DNA of 64,000 nucleotides from Clostridium gelidum (GCF_019977655.1 NZ_AP024849.1:1831001-1895000), one strand, 5' to 3'. Counted from the stretch's first letter, positions 35,077-45,171 are shown. Notes: a model not told the origin generated them from the letters alone. Program-made: numbers and translations.

Positions 35077-36711
35077 ATGAGAAAGCAAATTGTAAAGGTT
35101 TGTAAAGGGATTATAGCTTTAACTGTAATGTCTATGTTTTTTACAGCATGTGGTCTATTTGATAAAAAAATAGGCAGTACAGCTAATAATAACTACGATG
35201 AAGAAGGGCAAAATGTTGATAGAACACCAATAACCTTTGATTGGTATATTGATTTTTCGTGGTTTCAAACTAAATGGGGGACAAATCCTGTGTCAAAATA
35301 TGTTTCAGAGAAGACTGGTGTTAGTTTAAACTTAATAACTCCAAGCGGTGATGAGACAGAAAAATTAAATTCTATGATTGAAACAGGTAAATTGCCAGAT
35401 CTTATTACATTAAGTTCACAAGATTATGGATATAAAAGAATAATTCAGAGTGGTTTAGCATTACCACTTGATAAGCTATCAGAACAATATGATGCATATT
35501 TTATGAAAGTTGCAGATAAACAAAAATTGGAATGGTATAGACAAAGTGATGGATCTGTATATTGTTATCCTAATTTTTCGAGTCCAGTGACTGACTTTGA
35601 TAATTATAAAGAAGAGAAGCCATCTAATCAAACATTTTTAGTTAGAAAAGATATTTATGAAGCTTTAGGAAAACCTGATATGAGAACACCACAAGGGTTT
35701 TTAAGTGCGCTTGAAAGGGCAAAAAAAGAATTCCCTACAGTTGATGGACATGAATTGATACCTATAGGATTTCATGAGTTCAATGATTATGGAAATCTTT
35801 CTTTAGATAGCATTTTGCCAAATTTTTTAGATGTTCCTAGGGAAGAGAATGGAAAAGTATATGATAAAAATATAGATAAAGAATATATAGGATGGTTAAA
35901 AACATTAAGAGAGGCTAACGAAAGAGGATTATTATCGAAGAAAATTTTTGTGGATAAAAGAGCTCAGATAGAAGAAAAGATAACAGAGGGAAGATATTTT
36001 GCAATGCTTTATCAAAGTTCTGATATGTCTGCTCAACAGCTGGAATTATACTCTAGAGATAAGAATAAAGTATATATGGCTATTGACGGGACTTCAAACT
36101 CTAAGCTGGATCAACCTAAACTAGCAGGAGATAGTATTTCTGGATGGACGGTTACCTTGATTTCAAAATCCTGCAAGGATCCCAAAAGAGCTATAAACTT
36201 TTTGAGTTATTTAATTAGTGAAGAGGGAAATAAAGATTTGTATTTAGGGATAAAAGGATTAACTTGGGATGTAATTGATGGAAAGGAACAGTTTAAACCA
36301 GAAGTAGTAGATTTGCTAAACAAAGATAGAATAGCTTTTGACAATAAATATGGTGCGGCAAATACATATTGGATGCTGGCTGATGGTGATTTAATACAGA
36401 AGTGGATGCCAGAAAAAGAGAAACCATTAAGTATAATAAGTGATTGGGCAAAAGGGAAGACCTATAATTACTCCTTATTTGACAATATTTATCCTTATGG
36501 AGATAATGAGGAAGGAGTAGCATTTGGTAGAATAAACAAAAAATGGGGAAATACATTGAAAAATCTGCTTATAGCTAAGAACGAGAATGAGTTTGATAAA
36601 ATATTAAATGAATTTATTGCATATAGAAAAGAACAAGGTTGGGATAAGATACAAAAATATGATCAACAAAAATACGAGGAAAATAAGAAGAAGCTAAATG
36701 TAGTTAGATGA
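35077..36711 (+). CDS. Extracellular solute-binding lipoprotein (family 1, LplA-like)
   Basis: A 544-residue secreted protein. The N-terminus is a lipoprotein signal with lipobox MFFTACG, so it is anchored by the Cys to the outer face of the membrane. The mature part has the bilobed binding-protein pattern (FDWYIDFSWFQTKWG, ISEKTGVSLNLITPSG-like start, LISKSCKDPKRAINFLSYL). Such proteins bring oligosaccharides to ABC importers, but no permease gene is near. It is 22 bp before the YesM-type kinase gene, so it may act as a sensor for it. AGGGGG ribosome site. Confidence 0.85.
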   Translation: MRKQIVKVCKGIIALTVMSMFFTACGLFDKKIGSTANNNYDEEGQNVDRTPITFDWYIDFSWFQTKWGTNPVSKYVSEKTGVSLNLITPSGDETEKLNSMIETGKLPDLITLSSQDYGYKRIIQSGLALPLDKLSEQYDAYFMKVADKQKLEWYRQSDGSVYCYPNFSSPVTDFDNYKEEKPSNQTFLVRKDIYEALGKPDMRTPQGFLSALERAKKEFPTVDGHELIPIGFHEFNDYGNLSLDSILPNFLDVPREENGKVYDKNIDKEYIGWLKTLREANERGLLSKKIFVDKRAQIEEKITEGRYFAMLYQSSDMSAQQLELYSRDKNKVYMAIDGTSNSKLDQPKLAGDSISGWTVTLISKSCKDPKRAINFLSYLISEEGNKDLYLGIKGLTWDVIDGKEQFKPEVVDLLNKDRIAFDNKYGAANTYWMLADGDLIQKWMPEKEKPLSIISDWAKGKTYNYSLFDNIYPYGDNEEGVAFGRINKKWGNTLKNLLIAKNENEFDKILNEFIAYRKEQGWDKIQKYDQQKYEENKKKLNVVR

Positions 36712-36732
36712 ATTGAAATAGGAGCTGCTTAA

Positions 36733-38594
36733 ATGAATAATAAAGTCGTTATTTTGTGGGAAAAAGTTAAGCAAAAATTAATTGATCAAAGTTTAATAAA
36801 AAAATTAATTACCATGTATATATTCATTATTGGTATTCCAATAGTAATATTTTCTGTATATATATTTAGTTCACTTTCAGAGAATGCCAAACATGATGCA
36901 GTAAATAGAGCTAATTATGATCTCAGCACTGAATATGATAGTGTTGAAAAGAATGTGTATATAAGCGAAATACAATTAAAACTATAGAATCTGATAATCA
37001 AGTAATAGGATATTTACAAGGAGATAATAATCAAGAAGCAAAAGAGCTAATTGATTTTAGAGAAACAACCTATAAACAATTAATTAATTTGCAAAATAGT
37101 AATCCAACAATTAAACAAATAAACATATTTACCAATAATTCAAATATAAGCGAAATTTGGCCTACTTTTTATAAAATAGATAGAATTATGGATAATGAAT
37201 GGTATAAAAAAGTTATTAAAAAAAATGGTTCGGAATATTGGAACGTTAACCACTATGATAATGATATTGTGGTTAAATCAACTTTAAATGATGAATCAAA
37301 AAATGTAGTAGTTTCCCTTAATAAAAGGATTACTTATCCAAGTGATAAGTATTTCAGTATTTGCAGGGTAACTATGAATTCTAAGGACTTTTTTCCCAAA
37401 ATGTACGAAAAGGATGAGTTGAAAAGTGGACAAATATTATTAGTAAATAAAGAAAATATAGATATAAATACAGATGAAAATAGCACACTGCTTAAAAATT
37501 TTAATTTTGATAAAAAAAAGTTCCAGGAATTTATTAAAGATAAATTAGAACATGAAAAAGGAGAAGTGAATTATAATCAAGGTAGTGAAGCTTATATTAT
37601 ACTATACAAGGAGTCACCCATTCCGAACAATTACTTAATAAATATTATACCATTAAATAACATTTCACAAGAAATTAAAAATTCCAAATATATTGTTATT
37701 TGGAGTTCTCTTTTTTTATTGCTATTTCTATCAGTAGTAGTATTTTATGCAACTAAAGCTATTCTCAAAAGATTGTACAAAATAATTTCAGCAGTTAAAC
37801 AGGTGAGAACTGGAGATTTAATGCCGAGTATAGAAGTGCAAGGTAATGATGAAGTAGGAGTACTTGCTCATAACTTTAGACAAATGATGAAAACTATAGA
37901 AATACTGATTAAGGATAGTGTAAATAAAGAAATAATAACCAAAGAAGCAGAGTTAAAAGCATTAAAAACTCAAATAGATTCACATTTTTTATATAATACT
38001 CTTGAGAATATTAGAATGACTGCACTGGTTGAAGAAAATTATATGGTATCTGATTGTTTAGCAGCTTTAGGTGATATGATGAGATATAACATGAAATGGA
38101 ACAGTGAGTTTGTTTCACTAAGTGAAGAAATAAGCCATATTAAAAATTATATAGCATTAATGACGCTCAGATATGACTTTGAAATAATTTTAAAGATTAA
38201 TATTGATTCGGAATTTTCAAGTAGAGAAATATTAAAATTAACTATTCAGCCTTTAGTAGAAAATGCAGTGAAGCATGGTATTTCAGAAAAATTAATGAGT
38301 GAAAATGGTACTGTTTCTATATCTGTTGAGATTGATGAAGCATATTTATATTTAAATGTTAAGGATGATGGAAAAGGAATGGATATAAACAAGGTTCAGG
38401 AACTGCAGAATCATATAAATGGAAATATAGATAATAAATATGGTCTTGGACTTAAAAATGTTAGTGATAGAATAAAGCTTTTTTACGGTAAACAATATGG
38501 TATTATGATTGATGCTAAAGAAGGGTGCTATACACAAATAACACTTAAGCTGCCAAATGTTATAGATAATCCATTAGAAGTATTAAGCAAATAA
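36733..38594 (+). pseudogene. YesM-type sensor histidine kinase, frameshifted
   Basis: The first frame (36733-36987) encodes the cytoplasmic start, TM1 and the beginning of the extracellular sensor, ending in EKNVYISEIQLKL and a stop. The other frame continues with TIESDNQVIGYLQGDNNQEA through the sensor, TM2 (~37690-37760), HAMP, the His_kinase box LKTQIDSHFLYNTLENIRM and the ATPase motifs VENAVKHGI and GLGLKNVSDRIKLF. Adding one A to the run at 36968-36970 restores ENTIKTIES and a ~620-residue kinase. The catalytic part is complete. Either a recent null mutation or a sequencing indel. Confidence 0.85.
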
Positions 38595-38617
38595 GAATTT
38601 TCAAGGGGGAAAGTAAT

Positions 38618-40219
38618 TTGTATTCAGTAATGATAGTAGATGATGAACCAATTATCAGAAAGGGATTAAAAAAAATAATCAACTGGGAGGAGTTTGGTTT
38701 TAATATAGTTTGCGAAGCACGAAATGGAGAAGAAGCACTTGAGTTACTTAAGGAGTATAATATAGATTTCATTATATCAGATATAAAGATGCATAAAATA
38801 ACTGGAATTGAGCTATTAAGAGCGATTAGGGACAAAGAATCAGATATTCTAGTAGTATTATTAAGTGGATATGATGAATTTACATATGCACAGGAGGGTA
38901 TAAGACTGGGGGCCTTTGATTATATATTAAAGCCATTAGATGCTCAAAAACTGGAAAACATATTAATTAATGCTTATGATAAATTAGCAATGAAAGAAAA
39001 AAAAGATCATGAATATAATGCAAATAAAATTATTTCGGGAGAAAAAATTTTATATGATTTATTAAGAGGAAAAAATTTAATGCTGATGGACGAATATATT
39101 TCACAGTATAATCTTCCTCTCATTAAAGGGAAAGTTCAAGTTGCAATCGTTGAGATTAATGAAATTATTATTAGTAGCGAAGACTTAACTGAAAATGACG
39201 AATGGAACTATTTGAATAATGAGGTCAATGATTTAATAGAAAAAGAATTGAAAAAGAGTGATATAGAACATTTTTCTTTATTAGATGGAGATTTTGGGAA
39301 AAAGATTATTCTTGTACAAACTAATAAAGATATTGAAATATCAGATTTTAATCAAAGTTTTATTGCAGTATTAAAAGAAATACTTAAAAATAGCAGTGAA
39401 AACTACCAAATAAAATTAAATATTGGGGTTGGAAATGCTTATAATCAACTATATAGTATTTATAAAAGTTATTTAAATGCTAAAGAAGCACTAAAATATA
39501 AATATGTGCTAGGAACAAATAAATTAATTCAATTAAATGAATTAGCAGAAATAAGAAAGAAGAATTTTGTTTATCCAATTGAGAAGGAAAAGGCGTTAAT
39601 AAATTCAATACTTATTGGAAAAGATGATTCTTTAAGTATACTTCAAGAATTAGTTAGTGAAATAGCAAGTATGTTGAATTCTGATATTTTTAGTATTAAT
39701 ATTGCATTTACTCAAGTAGTATACAATATTTACAATAATGTGCTTAAAAAATATAGTTTTTTAGAAGATGTATATGACTTAAGCCAAATAATTAATATTG
39801 GGTTTTTAGGCGTTGAAACTCTTGAGGATATTGAAAAGCAACTGATGGATAATATAGTGAAACTTATAGACATTATAAAGGAACACAATCTAAATCAGAG
39901 TGATAATATAGTCCAAAAAGCCTGTGAATATGTACTTAATCATATAGATGAAGATATAGCATTATCATCTATAGCTAACAATTTAAATATTAGTAAGAAC
40001 TATCTATGCTCAATATTTAAACAGCAAACTGGAGAAAATTTTTTGGAATATGCAACAAAGGCAAAGATGGAACGAGCTAAAATATTGTTAAAGAAACATG
40101 ATTATAAAGTTTACGAGGTTAGTGATTTGTTAGGGTATAAGGAGACTTCATATTTTAGTAAGCTTTTTAAAAAGCATACCGGTTATACTCCGGCTGAATA
40201 CAAAAAAATTAGCATATAA
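38618..40219 (+). CDS. YesN-type response regulator, AraC family
   Basis: A 533-residue regulator: receiver domain (1-120) with acidic pair VDDEP, phospho-acceptor Asp in DFIISDIKMHK and Lys in YILKPLDA; a long middle region (~130-420); and a C-terminal AraC DNA-binding domain (IALSSIANNLNISKNYLCSIFKQQTGENF, YKVYEVSDLLGYKETSYFSK in shorter blocks). It pairs with the adjacent kinase as a two-component system that usually controls carbohydrate genes; the lichenase and the binding protein are the obvious local targets. AAGGGGG ribosome site; likely TTG start. Confidence 0.88.
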   Translation: MYSVMIVDDEPIIRKGLKKIINWEEFGFNIVCEARNGEEALELLKEYNIDFIISDIKMHKITGIELLRAIRDKESDILVVLLSGYDEFTYAQEGIRLGAFDYILKPLDAQKLENILINAYDKLAMKEKKDHEYNANKIISGEKILYDLLRGKNLMLMDEYISQYNLPLIKGKVQVAIVEINEIIISSEDLTENDEWNYLNNEVNDLIEKELKKSDIEHFSLLDGDFGKKIILVQTNKDIEISDFNQSFIAVLKEILKNSSENYQIKLNIGVGNAYNQLYSIYKSYLNAKEALKYKYVLGTNKLIQLNELAEIRKKNFVYPIEKEKALINSILIGKDDSLSILQELVSEIASMLNSDIFSINIAFTQVVYNIYNNVLKKYSFLEDVYDLSQIINIGFLGVETLEDIEKQLMDNIVKLIDIIKEHNLNQSDNIVQKACEYVLNHIDEDIALSSIANNLNISKNYLCSIFKQQTGENFLEYATKAKMERAKILLKKHDYKVYEVSDLLGYKETSYFSKLFKKHTGYTPAEYKKISI

Positions 40220-40222
40220 ATA

Positions 40223-40270
40223 TAGAAGGGATTCTGTGAAGACTCTCTTTTTGTTTTATATGAAAGTATA
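40223..40270 (+). repeat. Repeat A, copy 1 (includes terminator of the regulator gene)
   Basis: This 48-bp stretch with an imperfect terminator hairpin (GATTCTGTGAAGACTC then TTTTT) resembles 41302-41350 after the lichenase gene over its whole length, including the trailing GAAAGTATA. Confidence 0.6.
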
Positions 40271-40344
40271 AAAAAATAGATTTTTTAAATCCAGTGATAT
40301 AAATGGCTAAGCGAAAGTTGGCTTGTAAAAATGTGATTGAGAGA

Positions 40345-40440
40345 GAGCGTGTCGTAGACATTGTCATTCTTTTTATGTAAATGTTTAAATTAAGTAATTT
40401 TTTAGTATATTATTGTAATTTTATATGATTCTAATAAGTT
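40345..40440 (+). repeat. Repeat B, copy 1
   Basis: About 95 bp similar to 42886-42976: GAGCG, a GNA-loop hairpin (TGTC-GTA-GACA here, TGGC-GCA-GCCA there), then TGTAAATG, TTAAATTAAGTAATTTTTT and GTAATTTTATA. The hairpin pairs change together, so structure is kept. The region 40220-40489 holds no gene. Confidence 0.6.
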
Positions 40441-40489
40441 CTATTTTAATATATCATAAAGATATAATAAGAATTGAGGAGGGGTATAT

Positions 40490-41230
40490 ATGAATAAAAG
40501 AAAATTAAAAATTGCAACATTAGGAATGCTAGTAGGTACTTTTTTAGTGGGAGCTTTAATGCCAACACCAGCTTTCGCATTAACTAAAACACACATGGGT
40601 GAGGCGTTTGATTACGCTAATCCATCAGCTTGGTCAAAATCAGATGGATGGACAAATGGAGGTATGTTTAACTGTACTTGGAGATCTAGTAACGTTAATT
40701 TTAGCAATGGAACTATGGCTCTTACGCTTAATAAAGATACTAAGGGAGGCACAAAGCCATATGCAGGTGGAGAATATCGCTCAAATGATACTTATGGTTA
40801 TGGAATATATCAAGTAAATATGAAACCAGCAAAAAATACTGGTATAGTTTCTTCATTTTTCACATACACAGGTCCAACAGATGGTACTCCTTGGGATGAA
40901 ATCGATATAGAGTTTTTAGGTAAAGATACTACAAAGGTACAATTCAATTATTATACAAATGGTGTAGGTAATCATGAGCACATTTATAATCTAGGATTTG
41001 ATGCTTCAAAAAGCTACCATACTTATGCTTTTAATTGGCAACCAACTTATATTGCATGGTTGGTAGATGGAAAGGAAGTTTATAGGGCAACCAATAATAT
41101 TCCATCACATCCTGGCAAAATTATGTTGAATTTATGGCCTGGAACGGGTGTAGATTCATGGCTAAATGCTTATGATGGTAAAACTCCAATTTATGCAAAT
41201 TACGACTGGGTTGCTTACGATCCAAATTAA
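40490..41230 (+). CDS. Secreted GH16 lichenase (beta-1,3-1,4-glucanase)
   Basis: A 246-residue enzyme. The signal peptide covers about residues 1-31 (KRKLKIATLG ... PTPAFA), so it is exported. The GH16 active site reads WDEIDIEFLGKD, with the two glutamates flanking Asp in the EIDIE motif. Other family marks are GGEYRSNDTYGYGIYQVNMK and YAFNWQPTYIAWLVDGKEVY. It cleaves mixed-linkage beta-glucans such as lichenan and cereal glucan outside the cell. GAGGAGGGG precedes the ATG. It lies downstream of a two-component system and is bracketed by repeats A/B and an IS91-type relic. Confidence 0.93.
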   Translation: MNKRKLKIATLGMLVGTFLVGALMPTPAFALTKTHMGEAFDYANPSAWSKSDGWTNGGMFNCTWRSSNVNFSNGTMALTLNKDTKGGTKPYAGGEYRSNDTYGYGIYQVNMKPAKNTGIVSSFFTYTGPTDGTPWDEIDIEFLGKDTTKVQFNYYTNGVGNHEHIYNLGFDASKSYHTYAFNWQPTYIAWLVDGKEVYRATNNIPSHPGKIMLNLWPGTGVDSWLNAYDGKTPIYANYDWVAYDPN

Positions 41231-41301
41231 TAAATATAGATATTTGATTACGTAAACCAGATTTAAGTGAATAGACTAGAAAACAAAAAATATGTAGTAT
41301 A

Positions 41302-41350
41302 TATAAGAGATTCTGTAAAGAGTCTCTTTTTTAATGTATAGGAAAGTATA
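41302..41350 (+). repeat. Repeat A, copy 2 (terminator after lichenase)
   Basis: AGAGATTCT/AGAGTCTCT (41307-41315/41319-41327, one G-U) with a T run is a terminator. The surrounding 49 bp match copy 1 at 40223-40270. Confidence 0.7.
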
Positions 41351-41360
41351 GAATTGAGGA

Positions 41361-42910
41361 AGCCTGAAAGGCTGACAAAATCTAGCACTAGAGAATAATT
41401 GTATCAAATTGGAAATAAAATATCCTCTAGATTTCAGCTTTTAATTATGTTAAATTGTAAATAAAAATAGTTAGAGGTAAGCAAATGATGAAAAGTAAAA
41501 TCAAAACAATATTAAAAGATCATTGGGATGGTTTTGTAAAAATATATAATAAAAAAATCAGACCAAATGTAAAAGTCGAAGTTGATAAAGTATTAAAATG
41601 TAAAGACATAAAATATGGGTACATTGAGCTGAAATGTGATAAATGCAATGAAACTAAAAAAATCGGATTTACTTGCAAAAGTAGGTTTTGTACATCATGA
41701 GGAAAAATATATGTAGATAACTGGATAGACAGTATGTTATCAAAACTAATTAATGCTAGACATAGGCATATTGTATTCACGATACCATAAGAATTAAGAG
41801 AATACTTTGGAAAAGATAGAGAAAAGTTAAAAGTACTTCCGAAATGCGCAGCAAAAGCTGTTACGAGTGGATGAGAGAATTGAATAAAAAAGAAGAATTT
41901 ATTCCAGGGATTGTAACAGTAATACATACATTTGGTAGAGATTTAAAATGGAATCCTCATGTACATATGATGGTTACAGAAGGTGGCACAGATAATTGTA
42001 CTGAATGGAGACATATAAGATATATTTCATATGATGCATTGCGAAAAAGGTGGCAAAAATTATTGCTAGATGAGTTAGCTTATTTAGTTGGAAATGAACG
42101 TGAAGCTAGAATATTAAAGAATAAACTATATAAGAAAAACGATAAGGGATTTTATGTGCATGCTAAGACAGAAATAAAGTCAGCTAAAATAGCAGCTAAA
42201 TATATAGGTAGATATGTGGGACGCCCTGCGATAGCAGAATCAAGAATTCTTAAATATGATGGAAAAAATGTAACATATAAATATACAAGACATGAAGATA
42301 ATAAAGTAGTGATAGAAACTGTAAATGTATATGAGTTTATAAAGAAGGTTATAATTCATATTCAAGAAAAGAATTTTAAAATGATTAGATATTTTGGAAT
42401 TTATACTAGAAGAAGTAAAAAGAGAAATAGTTTTATAAAGATGCTAGATGAGAAGATAATTAAAATAAGAAAATCAGTAGCTAAATGGGAGTATAGAATA
42501 CTTGCTGCATTTGGAGTTGATCCATGCAAGTGTCCTAATTGCAGTACTACTATGCGGTTTAACGATATAGTTTATAGTAAGTATGGGTCAATGCGTGAAT
42601 ATCTTAGAAAAAGAATTGTTGAAGAAAATGAAGAAATACTATATATTTGTTTACAATGTAAAAATAAAGAGAATATACCTAAGGAGGTTGTTGAATACTT
42701 TGATGAAATGGATCAAAGTAACATAGATGAACCCCCTTGCTTTGCTAGCGAAAGATGTGGTGGAGTTATGAGACCACAAAAGTATAACGGAGTATATGGA
42801 AAAAATATAAATTATAATAGCAAAAAACATAGAGAAATATAAATCTCTATGTTTTTTACTCTAATTTAAAATTATTTCTCCGAAGGAGCGTGGCGCAGCC
42901 ACTTTTGTTC
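41361..42910 (+). mobile_element. Degenerate IS91-type (HUH) element
   Basis: The transposase relic is bordered by tight GNA-triloop hairpins: AGCCT-GAA-AGGCT (41361-41373) on the left; CTCC-GAA-GGAG (42878-42888) and GTGGC-GCA-GCCAC (42890-42902) on the right, followed by GTTC (42907-42910). Subterminal hairpins and a GTTC/GAAC-type target are known for IS91 elements, which move by rolling circle and make no target duplication. The exact ends are uncertain. A terminator (CATAGAGA/TCTCTATG, 42828-42851, then six T) overlaps the transposase stop. Confidence 0.55.
41485..42842 (+). pseudogene. IS91 family transposase, multiply broken
   Basis: The N-terminal zinc-binding domain (CDKCNETKKIGFTCKSRFCTS) ends in TGA at 41698, where the family has Cys. 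A second in-frame stop replaces the Glu of FTIPEELRE near 41788, and a frameshift occurs near 41865. The remaining frame (41844-42842) holds the catalytic HUH region FGRDLKWNPHVHMMVTEGG and YIGRYVGRPAIAESRI, then a C-terminal zinc-ribbon (CKCPNCSTTMRF). Three independent lesions mean it cannot be made as one protein. Confidence 0.85.
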
Positions 42911-42976
42911 TGTAAATGCTTAAATTAAGTAATTTTTTGATACTTTACCGTAATTTTATACCATTCTAGTAAACTT
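42886..42976 (+). repeat. Repeat B, copy 2
   Basis: Counterpart of 40345-40440; it contains the right-end hairpin of the IS91-type relic and ~70 bp beyond it. See the finding on these repeats for interpretations. Confidence 0.6.
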
Positions 42977-43047
42977 TCGCACTACAACCAAGAATTTATT
43001 AAATCTCAAAAAAATGATTTTAGCTATCCTTAAGCCTTACTTTTTTA

Positions 43048-43623
43048 TCAAGTGATATCGATGCTGTAGAGAATTTTTTGTACTTCTTGAATTAATTTTT
43101 CTTCTGATATTTTCTTTTTTTGCATGAGCCACCATCTGATCGTGTGCATTATTGCACCAGTAAAAAAAGATGCGACTATTTCAGGGGATGCGGGTACATC
43201 TATGCCTTTTTTTATGCCAATTTTAATTTTATCTGTAATATCAGAAATAACTTGTTCAGAAAGTATGTCAAGAAGAGTAGGAAGTAAATTACTACCTAAT
43301 ACCATATTGACAAATTGTTCATGCTCTTTTAAAAAATTCAAGATATGATGAGCGATGCTTATATAAAAAGAATATGGGGCTTTATAATCAGCTGAAGCAG
43401 GAGTTATTGCATCACAATCAGTTTGCAGTTGGTGGACAAAAAAACGAAAAAACTCATATTTATCTGCAAAGTGCTTATAAAATGTCGTTCTTCGAATCAT
43501 TGCTTTCTTACATAATTCATTTACTGTTATATTTTCAAAATGTTTCTCACTCATAAGCTGTACAAAAGCTTCTGTTAATGATTTATAGGTACGGATAACC
43601 CGCAAGTCATATTTAATCTCCAT
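43048..43623 (-). CDS. TetR/AcrR family regulator
   Basis: A 191-residue regulator. Residues ~10-55 hold the TetR helix-turn-helix (FENITVNELCKKAMIRRTTFYKHFADKYEFF, quoted in part), the rest is an all-helical ligand domain. AAGGAG is well placed before the ATG. It diverges from the ene-reductase operon with a perfect palindrome between the two genes, so it probably represses that operon and itself. Ligand unknown; an aromatic or cyclic substrate of the operon is the natural guess. Confidence 0.85.
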   Translation of the reverse strand: MEIKYDLRVIRTYKSLTEAFVQLMSEKHFENITVNELCKKAMIRRTTFYKHFADKYEFFRFFVHQLQTDCDAITPASADYKAPYSFYISIAHHILNFLKEHEQFVNMVLGSNLLPTLLDILSEQVISDITDKIKIGIKKGIDVPASPEIVASFFTGAIMHTIRWWLMQKKKISEEKLIQEVQKILYSIDIT

Positions 43624-43670
43624 TTTATTCTCCTTTTCGGAAACAGATTAGTGCATTTTGTTTCTTATGT

Positions 43671-43691
43671 GTCAAAACCAGTTGTTTTGAC
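43671..43691. promoter_or_regulatory. TetR operator candidate
   Basis: A perfect inverted repeat GTCAAAAC-CAGTT-GTTTTGAC in the 156-bp divergent spacer. A second looser one, GAAACA...TGTTTC, lies at about 43640-43663. Confidence 0.6.
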
Positions 43692-43779
43692 TGTTGATTT
43701 GATAATAAAAATATTCTACACTTAAAAATATCGGATGTCAATTATTAATATATATTGATAAATAAGGGAGGTAATTCAA

Positions 43780-45171
43780 ATGAACACAAATATATTATTT
43801 GAGCCAATGCAAATTGGCAACGTAGAATTGAAAAACAGGATTGCGATGTCACCAATGAATATGGGATACACAGGGCCGGAAGGTTATGCAAGTGAGGAAT
43901 CAAATGCATGGTATGCGACTAGGGCAAGAGGAGGCTTTGGCCTTATCATCACGGAATGTGTAGTAGCAAACCCTTATCCGTGGCGTGGCAGTGATTCACT
44001 TAATCCTCTATTATGTGACAGTCAAAAGAAATACCGCTATTTGAGCCAAATGGCCGATATTATTCATTCATATAAGGGGACGAAAGTGTTTATGCAGCTT
44101 TCTCCAGGTTGGGGACGGCAAGGACATCCGGATATGCTGCATGAGGGCATTGCTTCTGGCGCTCCTTCAGCCATTCCTATGGAAACAGATTTGCGTAATC
44201 TAAACCATGGCTGGGCTAAACAATTTAAACGAATGGGTATAACTCTGATTGATGAAGTTGGAGGCATTGAAAAGTTCAAGAGCCTTAGTGATGAAGAGTA
44301 TGAGGATGTAAAGGCTATGGCCTTTAGTTACTTAAAAAAGAATGCTCCAGAATTTTTCAATGCAGTCAAAGGAGATACCCCACGAGAACTTACTATTGAA
44401 GAAATAGAGAAGATGGAGAAATTCATGGTGGAGCAGGCCTGTGCTGTTTATAAGCTGGGATATGATGGTGTAGAACTCCACACGCCTCACGGATATCTTC
44501 TGCATCAATTCTTGTCACCACGCTCTAATCATCGTACAGACTTGTATGGTGGAAGTACTGAAAATCGTGCGCGTGTAGTTACAAATATTATTGAGCGTAT
44601 CCGAAAAAAAGTTGGTCCGGAAAAAGTATTGGGTTGTCGCCTTTCCGGTGATGAATTGATGCGAGGTGGTTTAGGGCATGAAGAAGTTTGTAAGCTTGTC
44701 AAGATTTTTACTGATGCAGGTGCAAATTATTTTAATGTATCACAAGGCTCTTATGAAAATCCGGGAGCTGGATTCGCTCCTGATGGTGAAAATGACTTTA
44801 CACACTGGGCACCTGGTTTTAAAGAGGCCAGCGGAGGGTTGCCAGTAATTACACCAAGTTTTATTAACCCAGAAACAGCAGTTGATGCAATTAAGAGTGG
44901 AATGACCGACATTATTTCATTGGGCCGTCAATCTATTGCTGATCCTTACTGGCCTGCAAAGGTGAAAGCTGGACGCTATGGAGATATTGTAAAATGCATC
45001 CGCTGTCAGCAATGTTACATGAATTTGTTCGAGCCCCGTTGGATTCGTTGTGCTGCAAACCCTACCGCAGGTTTTGAAAAGTATTATCCAGAGCTTTGGC
45101 AGGACGATGGTTTAATGGATGTACGTGCAAAAAAGTTTATGGATAAACGAGAAGGTTTACCTTTGATATAA
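43780..45171 (+). CDS. Old Yellow Enzyme-type NADH:flavin oxidoreductase with Fe-S site
   Basis: A 463-residue FMN barrel enzyme: N-terminal PMQIGNVELKNRIAMSPMN, the active-site segment ELHTPHGYLLHQFLSP, then RTDLYGGSTENRAR. Near the C-terminus CIRCQQCYMN and RCAANP supply four cysteines for a [4Fe-4S] cluster, as in 2-enoate reductase and BaiCD-type enzymes. Those are ~640-680 residues and end in an FAD/NAD domain; this one stops after the cluster. An insertion of ~45 residues (about 155-205) precedes the active-site loop. Probable reaction: reduction of an activated C=C bond. G+C is well above the neighbours. Confidence 0.87.
   Translation: MNTNILFEPMQIGNVELKNRIAMSPMNMGYTGPEGYASEESNAWYATRARGGFGLIITECVVANPYPWRGSDSLNPLLCDSQKKYRYLSQMADIIHSYKGTKVFMQLSPGWGRQGHPDMLHEGIASGAPSAIPMETDLRNLNHGWAKQFKRMGITLIDEVGGIEKFKSLSDEEYEDVKAMAFSYLKKNAPEFFNAVKGDTPRELTIEEIEKMEKFMVEQACAVYKLGYDGVELHTPHGYLLHQFLSPRSNHRTDLYGGSTENRARVVTNIIERIRKKVGPEKVLGCRLSGDELMRGGLGHEEVCKLVKIFTDAGANYFNVSQGSYENPGAGFAPDGENDFTHWAPGFKEASGGLPVITPSFINPETAVDAIKSGMTDIISLGRQSIADPYWPAKVKAGRYGDIVKCIRCQQCYMNLFEPRWIRCAANPTAGFEKYYPELWQDDGLMDVRAKKFMDKREGLPLI

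Noticed and set aside
40599..40817. Second frame inside the lichenase gene
   Set aside because: It overlaps the conserved GH16 coding frame and has no ribosome site or homology.
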